DNA from: Persicaria tinctoria
Lineage: Eukaryota; Streptophyta; Magnoliopsida; Caryophyllales; Polygonaceae
Assembly (NCBI GenBank): GCA_037127255.1
Contig: JBANSL010000008.1
Coordinates: 37,213,373 to 37,277,372, forward strand
Length of the DNA stretch: 64,000 bases
Direction: 5' to 3'
Shown piece after piece: positions 20,402 to 31,101 of this stretch; position 1 is the first letter of the stretch, and every line of letters starts with the position of its first letter. A program made the translations under genes and the position numbers. Under the pieces are notes generated by a model. It did not search any database, was not told the origin of the DNA, and was given only the letters and a program-made list of their open reading frames with translations.

Positions 20402-21594
20402 CAATCGATCGATTGCCTCTCCTGATTGTAGCTTCCGGGGGGGAAACAATTGTTCAAAGTTGAAACTGAAACTGGAGAGTGGTGAGGAAAAAACAAAAAA
20501 GGAATATAGGGAAGGGGAAGCCGTTGATCGAGAATCGAGGGATTGGAAGTTGGATTTGGGGGTAAAGGGGGCCTACAATCAAACTCAAACTGACAGAGGC
20601 AGGTGGGGAGTTGGGTATTAAAGGGTAGGGTTTATGATGCAACGTTAAATTGCTAATGCAGCAGTGAATGTAATCTGTTCGACGAAATGCCTCTGAAAGT
20701 CCAAACAAGCAAATTCGCGGCAGATTCCAAGACGCGGTACAGACAGAGCCGTGCGGGTCCCACTGTTTTTGGTAGGTACTAAATCGCAATTCGCAAGCCA
20801 AATTCTATCAACCCACTCTATGGGAACATAATCCTCTCTATTTTTTATAATTTGAACGTTGTTCAATTTTAGGTAAAATTGAGCTAAATAACCTCAAATT
20901 TGGGAGTATTTGCAAAAAATACCATTAATTTTCAAGATTGGGTAAAATTAAAATAAACTGTTTGAGGGGTTTTAAAATAAATTTTTTTTTTTACAATAAA
21001 CATCGTTTCAAGAGGAAAACATATCGATGTTCATGCCAAATAATACTCAAACTCACAACTAGTATAGTGTGTAAGCAAAATGTCGATCTATATGGAAATC
21101 TACTCAATTCAAGTGCAAGTCGAATCGCAAGTAAGAATTATGGGGGGTTTTAGTGAGAAAAAAATCCGCCTTTTATCAAAGCGGAAACAAGCAAACAAAG
21201 TAAATTGTGTTTAGAATGCAATAGAGAGAAAGGTTCACCTACAATTTATCACTTCGATTGATGAATTCGATCATTGTTTCAGCCTCCAATTCTTGTCTTT
21301 TCCTATCAATGTCCTTGTCCAAATCTTAGGTAAATTACTAGTCTTACGAGTAATTCTTATCTATAAATAACCCTAACACGGTTAAGATTTAACCTAGAGA
21401 TAGCATTAAGAATATGAATTAACCAAAATACATGCAATATCAAGCTACGAGTCGATATTTAACATGTATTCAACTCCCTATACATCCCATTAGTCCTACG
21501 AGTCCTAAAGGGAAATGATTGCTACTTGGGTTAAGGTTCGCTGCAAGGGATCTGCAAAATCATAGAAATTAAATGAATCTACTCTAACTAGTTG
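20402..21594. other. 5' flank of the protease gene and AT-rich intergenic DNA
   Basis: 20402-20640 is probably 5' UTR and promoter of the minus-strand protease gene. The rest, to the hAT element, is AT-rich with no supported gene. The segment from about 21180 reads like part of a dispersed repeat that resumes after the hAT element at 22554, but no family is recognised. Confidence 0.45.
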
Positions 21595-21602
21595 ATCAGG
21601 CC

Positions 21603-22545
21603 TAGGGCTGGCACAGTACGGTACCGTGGGAAAATTTCGATTACCACGTACTGTACCGATACCATTCGGTATGGAAATTTCCCTACCACGTACCAACCAA
21701 AATTGTCGGTTACCGAAGTCTGGTACCGTGGTTACCGAAGTCAAGTAATCAATCCAAGAGTTTGTTCTCTCGTTAACAGTTCAAGTGCCTTAAACAAAAT
21801 CAAATGCCTTAAAATCAAAAATCAAATGAATAATTCAACGGTTTCTTCTATCTTTAATTAACAGTTCAAGTACCTAGATTCAACTTCTTAACATAAATCA
21901 TAACAATTAAAGGATTCAACAGTTTCTTCCCCCAAAGGCGCGGGCCTCGCGGCTTGAGCAGATCTAACTCAAGGAGGTCCGAGGCTCGCACCTCTTCCTC
22001 GTGCGCCCCTTTTGCTGTTGGTGAGTCTTCCCAACGAACCTCGACTGGTTTGAAGCGAGATCGAAATGAAATTTCAGATTGAGAGAGATCGAGTGATCGA
22101 AGACTTCGATCGGTTGAGTAGTTGGTTGAGAGCGAGTCGAGACTTGAGAGAGCCTTGTCCTACGTCAGTCGTGGGCGGAGATGACCGGAGATCCAATTGC
22201 GGCCGCTACTTGGCTTGGATGAATGGATAACCTAGGGCTGGGCGGTGGGTTCAACAAGAAGAAATAAGCCACGGTAGGGATTTTAGGGATGAGCCACTAT
22301 TTTTTTTAGAAACAAACACAACAGAGAGATACGGTGGGGGGATTTAGGAATTTTTTTTTTTTAAATATATATATCTTCGGTACCACGGGATTTGAATTTT
22401 TTTTACCGTGTACCGTACCGATAATGGTCGGTACCGAAGTTTCGGTTACCGATTCCTTCGATTACCGACTACGTGGTACCAAACTTTTGTTGGTACGGTT
22501 GGTAATCGGTTGGTACAGTAAATTTTGTACCACCGCCCAACCCTA
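21603..22545. mobile_element. Non-autonomous hAT-type element
   Basis: The ends are inverted (tagggctgg at the left, ccaacccta at the right) with subterminal GGTACCG/CGGTACC-rich inverted repeats. The 8-bp sequence atcaggcc is directly repeated at 21595-21602 and 22546-22553, the hAT target length. The 943-bp interior has no transposase. A second internal tagggctggg at about 22232 hints at rearrangement or an earlier insertion of the same family. Confidence 0.88.
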
Positions 22546-22553
22546 ATCAGGCC

Positions 22554-23482
22554 AGAGAGAATAAAACACATTTAAGGAATTAAGTACAAAGAAGTCAAAA
22601 CATTCAAATAGGAATAAGATCTAGATTAAGAAACTCACAATTCAACAATCAAAGATCCAAACTGTAGGCGAAACCTTGAGACTTTAGTTGCTCATGCTCA
22701 ACGACGCTCTCTCAATAATCTCTAACGTGCATAAGGTCCATGAAAGAATAACCTAGATAAGTCTTTTAAAAGCCTCCAAAGAGTCGACCAAAAATAACAT
22801 AAAAAAACCCTAATTAAATTGCGGTTCTGATTCAGCGTTTCTGTAAAGGCCGCGGGGTGGCCAAGCGATTGCAAAATTGTTCGCCAGAGTTTCGGGACGC
22901 GGGGCGGCTAGCTTGGTCGCGGGGCGGCCATACTGTTCACACCGATTTTACATCTTCGAATTTGGTCTCGATGTCAACATGAAAGTTGTAGACCTCTAAA
23001 AGAGCTTTCCAACACATGCTTATAATAGTCAATCGAACAATCGAGGCTTCCAGAAAGTACGAAACAAATTTAGCATGTCTGGCGACAACTTCTGCTAACT
23101 TGTTCTTCACTTAGCTCCCGAAATTCGACTCCGCTCCCGTTCTCTTCACTTTTCTTCCTCCACTTGAATCTTTCTTCATCCACGAGTCTCCTCATTCCTC
23201 GTCAGATCCACATCTACCTGAAATTATCCATAAAATTGCATAGATTCCGACTCTACCAACATCATAGGTAAACATGTAATTGTAACTAAAATGTGCACTA
23301 TTCATAACTAAACTATACCAAATGTAATATATTATGCACTACTGATCATGCTCTATCACATAACATCAATCAACACTGACTATATTTATAATTGAAACTT
23401 TTAATATACATAATATATTTTTGGGTGGGGGAAATGAGAGCAACAACCCTCAAAACAACATCAAACCAACAAACAGTATGGG
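22554..23482. other. Unclassified dispersed repeat DNA
   Basis: No gene is seen. 22830-22940 is unusually GC-rich with three gcggggYggc-like units. Together with 21180-21594 it is probably an old retroelement fragment split by the hAT insertion. The evidence is compositional only. Confidence 0.3.
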
Positions 23483-23690
23483 CTACGTGAAAGGAAATCG
23501 AAGAGTAGTCTTTCTCCTAATGTCTTCTTTAATACGAAAGAGAGTCTCCGCAGGAGGATCCAAAAGCAAATGAGAACCCAAAGGAAAGAAATGGGCAATC
23601 GTGGCGACAGAGTATATGACATAGTTCGCTTCCCTGTAGATATGTCGAAGCTGGATCTCTCAGTTCCGGTTGAGAAAGCCTTGGCATTAG
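23483..23690 (-). pseudogene. 3'-terminal LINE RNase H fragment
   Basis: The minus strand has an open stretch beginning HIYREANYV and ending at a stop at 23483-23485. HxxREAN is the motif near the end of the RNase H domain of plant L1-type LINEs (last catalytic region). The rest of the element is absent or not recognisable here. Confidence 0.5.
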
Positions 23691-23764
23691 TGAACCGGGT
23701 TGTTTAATATACATAGTATAAGTTAGTGGAAGAAGAGACTTGACTATAGCCTTGTACTTCATAT

Positions 23765-24429
23765 TAGACTACTATTGTACACAACCCTTATGGTGTATCA
23801 TATGAAAATCGACGAATAATCATGAGAAAGTCGACGAATAATTTTTGTGTACACTATAAGGTATGTGTACACCATAAGGATTGTATACACTAGAACCAAT
23901 ATCTCTCTATATAACATTTCATAGAGTTTAGCTATTTTTCCAACTACAACCAGAGTTGAATTGCACAATTTGCCCTAAGGTTTAATTTAGTAATATTTTT
24001 TAAAGGATAGTTTATGGTAATTGTTGAATATATAAAAAAGATAGTATCTCACATTAATAATATAGTGTATCCAAGCTTTGCATATAAGTTAGTGGGCTAC
24101 TCCTCCTAATGTCAATTGGTTTTAGGAAGGAACCCCATTGGTCTTGTGTCCTCGGTTTGATTGGCGCATGATGCGTTTAGACGTGTGACCCCCCACGTCA
24201 TATGGTCCATATGACCCATTGGAATTTAACAGCAGTGCGACTCGGCTTTGTTGATCTCTCATGCAGATTTAACAATTTTCATATGAAGATGATTTATATG
24301 TGCTGGTCTAACATGATTTGAAATCACTCAAATTACCATTGCTTTTTTTTGAAAAAAAAAAATATGGTGCGGATTTTATAAAATTACAAAATATATACTC
24401 TACATTTAATTTAATTTTTTTTGAACCGG
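23765..24429. other. AT-rich intergenic DNA
   Basis: No ORF or structural RNA is recognised. Short repeated phrases around 23780-23890 (variants of gtgtacac...aagg) are present. Confidence 0.4.
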
Positions 24430-25091
24430 AAATAATTTGGCTTTAGGGGAACCCTAAGAGCCAAGGGCATCCATACGGATGAGAGAGAAGAGCAAAGAAT
24501 CGTCAGGGCTAATATGGTTGTGCATGGCAAAGTTCAGATGCGATCATTTCAGAGTCTCCCGTAGGCTTCCCAAGACCTTATAGACTATTGATGATGGTTA
24601 GATTGTCTCCTTCTATTTCCAAATCGGTTATGTGTAGTTCTAGTGCGGTCATGATACCTTTCCAAACCCCAAAACTTTCAGCTCCCGCAACGGAAGGGAT
24701 TGGGCAAGGACCAAAACCAAATAAGGTCGGTGTACCATTATGGTCTCTGATTATAAAGCCATAGGAGCTAGATCCAGAGGCTGATAGGGCTCTGTCGAAA
24801 TTAAGTTTGTGTTTCCCAGGTGATGGGGGTTTCCATTTTGTTCTTTTTCTTTTTTGGTTTGTTTTCGTTATGTTTGTTGATTGTGGTTTTGTGTTGTTGT
24901 CAGGGTCTTCAATGGTTTTTGTGGATTTCCATAGTAATATTTGGTCTTTGATAAAAGACTTAATACATCTCACATCCAGATGAATAATGTCAAACAGTGT
25001 CTTGTTTCGAAAGTACCAAATTCCCCACCAGGCAAAGGCAAGCATAGCAAAGCGATGCATGCCTATGTTATCTTTGATATCTTGTATTATG
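24430..25091 (-). pseudogene. LINE relic A, 3' part (RNase H domain)
   Basis: The minus strand encodes a domain with the order NFDRAL, SYGFIIRDHNGTP, AESFGVWKG and IEGDNLTII, the RNase H (RVT_3) domain that closes plant L1-type LINEs. The zf-RVT-like linker lies upstream. The upstream coding part continues at 26561-27087 and 39555-40860 after two retroelement insertions. A T-rich tract at about 24412-24421 may be its poly(A) tail on the minus strand. Confidence 0.75.
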
Positions 25092-26560
25092 TGATAACAT
25101 ATATTTAGTGATGATTTTATGGCATGTTTGCATCGGGTTTAGGGCCTTTGAGTAAGCATTATATATATTTTTGGCCCTTTTTAGTTTAGTTTGGTGGAAT
25201 CGGTGTCTACCGCTCGGTTGTTATGATTTCAGGCTTTGCGGAGCGGTTTTGGTGTCGATTCAAGAGTTTAAAGAGAAAGAGGTGGCTCGATGATGTTCGC
25301 TACGCTAAAAAGTCGTCAAAGATGAGCTAGGAAGCACAGAATCAAGGAAACATGCCAAAAGAAGCGAAGCAAGCTCGACAAAGCTAAGCTCCAGAAACCA
25401 CTCGGTCGAGTGGTGCCAGAGTGAAGTCAAGATGAACAAGCCAGAAGGCACTCGAACGAGTGCAGAAACCACTCGAGACTCACTCTGGTCGAGTGCTTTA
25501 CATGCATTGCTTTTCAGAGTCCACTTGACCGAGTGCAGAAACCACTCGGCCGAGTGTTTCATGTGTTCCGAATTAAATTCGTTTTCTTTTCTAAACAAAA
25601 GGGGATTCGAAAGGTTGAAACGGGGGGAGACCAGTGGAGGCCCAAAAATCTGACATTGTAGGAGAGCTTTTGAGAGCTTTGGAGACTAGAGATTTTTGGA
25701 AAGAAAAACTTGTTCGATCTATCAAATTCCGGTAATTTCCGTTCCATCTCCGTTGTTCTATGTTTATCTTGCCGAATTTGATTGAATCAAGCATGTACTT
25801 ATCCATGAGTTGCTAGATTTTCTGTTCTAGGGTTGGGATTGTCCCGACAATGCGAAAATAGGCTTGTTCTTAGTATTGTTTGAATGATATTTGATTCTAT
25901 TTGGTGATTTAATCCTATCGCGCTAGCCCTAGTTGACGAGAGTCGATTAGAACTGATTTTGGGGTTTGAAATCGAGAGACTAAGACCCCGAATTGGAACC
26001 TAGATGGTGAATTTAGGCCGAGAGGCTATTGGAACCATTTTAACCATAGGATTAAGCCTAAAGTTTAGTTGATCGAAAGAGAAATTGAACTTCTTGTGGA
26101 TCTCTAGATCGTCATAGCCATTTTAGGTGATAATTGTATCGACTGAGACCGAGATGGTTATGTTTGCGCACGATTATTACCTAGATTTCTAAGCACAGAA
26201 AGGGTCTAAATTGGTTGGTTGAGACCGAGAGGCGATCATTAACCAATTTAGACACATTCACCTTGATTCCGAGAGGAACTTTGAATTAGATATCATTCAA
26301 GCAAGAAAATATTTTGGTCTATTGATGATGCATTGTTGGTAAATCCTTGACCCTAGAACACCTTCCCCATATATATCCCTCAACATTAAATCGATTTTCT
26401 TGGTTACTTTATACACACTCTCTCAAATCTGTTTGTCTATTCTGAACTTGGTTGAACTAGCTTGAAATTACAATCGATACTCCTCCGGTCCTTGTGGATA
26501 CGACACTTGATTACTACAACTGAACCCATACACTTGTGGGTGTAGGTTTTTAGCCTATCA
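25092..26560 (+). mobile_element. Solo LTR of the Athila-like family
   Basis: 1469 bp starting tgataac and ending agcctatca, flanked by the 5-bp duplication ttatg (25087-25091, 26561-26565). It is homologous along its length to the LTRs at 27088-28561 and 38331-39554, but visibly diverged from them. No internal region remains, so it arose by LTR-LTR recombination. It contains several CACTCGNNCGAGTG-type palindromes (for example near 25390 and 25541). Confidence 0.92.
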
Positions 26561-27087
26561 TTATGTCGTAATTTATCTTTATGTACAAAGCTGGATCAAT
26601 CGAGATTATTGTGTCTCTTGCAAAAGAACAATCCCACAATAAGTGTAGAATATCTTCAAAACTGGAGTCACATTGTGGACAGTTGGTCGGGATACCTAAT
26701 CCTCGTGATGATAGTTTGGAAGTGGTGGGTATGCCATATTCTTTGAAATCTTCCAGAGGAAGGTTTTAATCTTTGGTGAGATATCAAGGTCCCAAATCCA
26801 TCTCATGTTTGATTTTTGATGTTGTTTCATGCTACTCATCATCTATGGCTGATTTGGTAGCGAACCAGCTCTTTCTGCTCCATTTCCAATATAGCCTATC
26901 CATATCTATATCCTTGGGTATTGGTGTCATTTTAATGTAATTAATTACTTCTTTTGATAAGTTGTGTTCCACCAAGTTATTTAATTTTTCAAGGTCCCAA
27001 GTCTTGTCATCCGTTAAGAGCTGCTTTACAGTTGTGTTGGTTTCAATTTATTGGGGATGTGACACCATATTTATAAGAGGTGCATTG
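26561..27087 (-). pseudogene. LINE relic A, middle part (zinc-finger linker)
   Basis: The minus strand reads in pieces like the zf-RVT linker of plant LINEs (Cys/His-rich phrases such as CPQCDSSFEDILHL). It is the sequence between the solo LTR and the full Athila element. Removing both insertions with one TSD each makes the relic contiguous. Confidence 0.6.
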
Positions 27088-28561
27088 TGATAGCATCTAT
27101 TTAGCGATGATTATAGGGCATGTTTGCATCGGGTTTAGGGCCTTTGAGTTGAGTATTATATATATTTTTGGCCCTTTTTGGTTTGGTTTGGTGGAATCGG
27201 TGTCTACCGCTCGTTTGTTATGATTTCAGGTGTTTTTGAGTGGTTTTGATGCCAATGAGAGAGCTAAAGGAGAATGACAAACTTCTAGGCTTTTCGGTGC
27301 ACTTGGAAGGCGTCAAAGATGAACTAGGAGGGACGGAATCAAGGATATGGAGCACCGGAATCATGACGAGCTTGTTAAAAGACAAAGAAGTAAGGAAGCC
27401 CAGACACTCGGCCGAGTGCTCCAGACACTCGAGAAGTTATAGTCTCGAGTGGCCTCCAGTACCTTACAAAACCAAACACTCGGCCGAGTGCCTTGGGCAC
27501 TCGAGATGTGTTATGCCCGAGTGTCGCCCCCTGAACCGTTTTTCTTCCGTTTTTAATTTATTTTTATTGAGGGGTATTTAAGGGACGTTTTTTTAGAGAA
27601 CCAGGGCCAAAAAATCTGACATTGTTGAGAGCTATTTGGAAGCTTTGGGAGATTGGAGATTCTTGGACATACTTTGTTCAATTCATCAAATCCTGGTAAT
27701 TTTACATTGTTGTTTCTGTTGTCCAATGTTTATCTTGCCTTCTATGGTTGAATCAAGCATGAACTTCTCCATGAGTTGCTAGATTTCTTGTTCTAGGGTT
27801 GGGATTATCCCGACAATGCGGAAATAGGCTTGTTCTTAGTATCCCTCGAATGATTTCTGAATTAGATTGTGCTTTAATCGTGTTGTGCTTATTCTGATTT
27901 ATGCGAGTCGATTAGATCCTATTTAGGGTTTGAAATCGAAAGACAAGAAACCTAAATTGGAATTTAGATGGTGATTTGAGACCGAAAGGCGATCATGATC
28001 CATCAGAACTACACGATTAAACCCAAAGTTTATTGATCGAAAGTGAAATTAAGCTTCCTGAGGATTTATAGGTTGTCATAGATGTTCTAGGCAATTTCGA
28101 TATTATTCGGAGCCGAAAGGCGAAGTTAGTATGATTATTGCCTAAAACTCTACGAACTTAAAAGGCCTAAATCGGTTGCTTGAGCCCGAAAGGAGAATTG
28201 CTAACCGATTTAGGCACATTCGCACTAAACCCGAAAGGTGATGCGCGATTACCTTAGATAACCTACCTCCACAATTTGATTTTGGAATCACTCGAGCGAG
28301 AAAATATTTTATGCCTATTGATGATGCATTGTTAGTAAATCCTTAATCCTAGAACGCCTTCCATATATATATATTTCTCAACACTTAATCGGTTTTCTTG
28401 GTTACTTTATACACATAAACTCTCAAATCTGCTTGTTACTTTTGAACTTGGTCGAACTAGCTCGAAATTACCGTCGATACTCCTCCGGTCCTTGTGGATA
28501 CGACACTTGATTACTACAACTGAACCCCATACACTTATGGGTGTAGGTTCTTAGCCTATCA
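27088..28561 (+). repeat. 5' LTR of the Athila-like element
   Basis: 1474 bp, TG...CA. Near 27405-27525 it carries a cluster of cactcggccgagtg palindromes and half-sites. The right LTR matches it closely except for a 250-bp deletion whose ends are two copies of the phrase cgaaaggYgat (left LTR about 27983 and 28233). Confidence 0.93.
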
Positions 28562-28567
28562 AGTTTT

Positions 28568-28583
28568 TGGCGCCGTTGCCGGG
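28568..28583 (+). other. Primer binding site (tRNA-Asp type)
   Basis: tggcgccgttgccggg begins six bases after the 5' LTR. It is the complement of the 3' end of plant tRNA-Asp, the usual primer of Athila-type elements. Confidence 0.85.
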
Positions 28584-28688
28584 GACTGGTGCTAGTATCG
28601 ATCGTCCTTTTGACGACTAGTTCTCTAAGTTCTTTTTGTTGCTTTGATTTGTCTTTCTTTTTGTTTTTGGCCTCAGGTTGTGCTTTGA

Positions 28689-30029
28689 ATGCGAAAAAAG
28701 AAAGGCTCTACCAATCTATTTCCTTTTGATCCCGAACCTGAACGCAAATTCCACAAAAGAAGAGCTTAACAACAAGCTGCTAAAGCTGATACGATGGTTG
28801 ATGCAATCGCCAGATTGGCAGAACTAGAGTGGCAAATGGCTCAAAGAGATCAAGAAAATGCTGAACTTCGACAACAGCTGGCTGATCAATAATTACAGCT
28901 CGGCCAAACCCAAGGGTCGGCAACCCTAGGAGAGTGGATGGATCTAGCTCAGTTCCTACCACGACTAGGTGTTGTTCTTCCTGCTTTAACACCCGCTAAT
29001 TTTGAGCTAAAGCCTGCACTGTTGAATATGATAAGGCAAAATATGTTCAATGGGCTTCCTGCTGAGAGCCCTCATCAGCACATATTCACCTTCAAAGAAT
29101 TGATGGATACAGTGAGAGTTCAGGGTGTCACTCCTGAAGAGTTGTTATTGCGATCATTCTCCTTCTCACTTGCAGGGAAAGCTAGACACTGGTACAACTC
29201 TATCTCTGCTGGCACAGTCACCACTTGGGAGGAACTGTCATCTGAATTCCAGAATCAGTTCTTCTCGCAAGCCAAGACTGCTGAGATGAGGCGGAAGATA
29301 AATTCTTTCGTGGTTGGAGATGGGGAGAACATCCATGAATCGTGGGAGAGATTCAAGGATCTTTTGTTTGTGTGTCCTCACCATGGGATATCAAAGCTGA
29401 ATCTTTTGGAGATTTTCTACAAGGCTGTCAGTGACAACATTAGAGTGCTTATTGACTCCTCATTTGGAGGAGAATTTTTGGAAATGGGAGTTGACGATGC
29501 TTGAGCATTCATCGAGAAGACGGTTAAGAGATGTGGGAAATACTCGCAACCCAGGGCGCTCTCTACTATAAAAAGGGGTGCATGGATCTATGAGGTGGAC
29601 GCTGCAACTTATAAGGATGCTAGATATGACCCATTGACTGCTGAAATTAAATGTCTAGCCTCAGTTATGGAGAATTCCTTGTCCACCAAGGAGGTGAGTG
29701 TTGCGGGCTCTAGACCAGTGCCATGCCAGTTCTGTGGATCCCAAGATCACACTATTTCGGCTTGCCAGATCTACGCCTCCCAAGGTGATGAAAGTCAAGA
29801 GGAGGAAGTTGGCTACATGGGCAACAACTACAATAGGGGTCAAGGGTATAACCGAAACTTTAACAACTACAACCCTCGAGCGAGGGACCACCCCGGTTTC
29901 TCCTATGCCAACAAGCAAGCTGCAGAAGGGCCGCCTCCTGGTTTCCCAACAAAAGCCCCACCACAAAAGGACAAGATGGAGATAATGATGGAACAACTTA
30001 TGGGAACCGTTAAGAGTCTAGCCGAATAA
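28689..30029 (+). pseudogene. Athila-like gag
   Basis: Reading from the ATG at 28689 (MRKKKGSTNLFPFDPEPE), the frame meets stops at about 28767 and 28890 and again after 29504. The Retrotrans_gag region is clear at 28938-29504 (FTFKELMDTVRV, FSFSLAGKARHWYNS, NIHESWERFKDLL, CPHHGISK). A CCHC zinc knuckle follows (CQFCGSQDHTISAC, about 29725), then a Gly/Asn-rich stretch and a Pro-rich end. The product would be the capsid and nucleocapsid polyprotein, but this copy is interrupted by several nonsense changes. Confidence 0.85.
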
Positions 30030-30158
30030 GTGCAGAATCTCACTAGGGGGCAGAAAATGCTTGAGACTCAAGTAGCTCAGCAGGCCAACCACACCTCTAG
30101 GCATGCTGGTTAGTTTCCAGGGAAAACAGAAGATAACCCCAAGGGGCATATTTCTGAT

Positions 30159-31100
30159 GTGTCTCTAAGGAGTGGTAAGCAATTGGAGGATCTGAGTCCT
30201 TCCGAGCCAACTGGAGCTCAAGAGAATGCTAAGGAAGGGGAGAAAGTTGCTGAATCGGTGACAGAGCCACCATATGTCCCACCTCCTCCTTACAAGCCAC
30301 CGCTTCCATTCCCACAAAGGAAGGCTCAAGCTCAGATTGAGAAGCAATACAGGAAGTTCTTGGAAGTGTTGAAGAAGCTCTATATCAACATCCCCTTCAC
30401 CGATGCTTTGTCCCAAATGCCCTCTTATGTGAAGTTTTTGAAGGAGATCCTCTTCAACAAGAGGAAGCTAGATGAGTGTCAGACAGTATTCCTTAATGAG
30501 AAGTGCAGTGCCTTAATCCAAAACAAGATGCCACCTAAGCTGGAGGACCCAGGTAGTTTCGTTGTCCCTATTTCATTCGGTCATGGTCCTGGTTATAAAG
30601 CTCTATGTGATTTGGGAGCTAGTACAAGCTTTCTTCCTCTCTCTATTTGTAAAAATCTAGACTTAGGAGAGCTTAGACCTGCTAGGATGCAGCTTATTAT
30701 GGCGAACAGGTCCGTAGCCCACCCATCCGGTATCTTGGAGGATGTTCTATAAAGGTGGGTAAGTTCTTTGTACCTGTTGATTTTGTTGTTTTAGATATGG
30801 ATGAAGACATTCGTTGTCCTGTTATTCTTGGAAGGCCCTTTTTGGCCACTACAGGTGTTGTGATTGATGTCCGGAAAGGGACTTTTTCCTTCGAAATAGG
30901 GGATGAGAAAATTGTGTTTAACCTCCCTAAATCTTTGAAAGCCCCTGTTTTTTAGGATGAATGTCACAGGATTGATGTAATAGATGAAGGAGCTCAAGAT
31001 GTCATGACGGAGGTGATTGAGCGAGACCCTCTAGAGCTATGTCTTATGGAGAGTGTGACTGATGCTGTGATGATGAGCTACTTGCTGAAGTAGTTCAAGA
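30159..31100 (+). pseudogene. Athila-like protease region
   Basis: An open stretch with a Pro-rich segment and then the retropepsin core ALCDLGASTSFLPLSICKNL (active-site Asp in CDLGAS). The frame is lost by one base at about 30750 and resumes as VPVDFVVLDMDED and VILGRPFLATTG, the second half of the protease. More stops follow before the RT region. Confidence 0.8.
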
Positions 31101-31101
31101 T

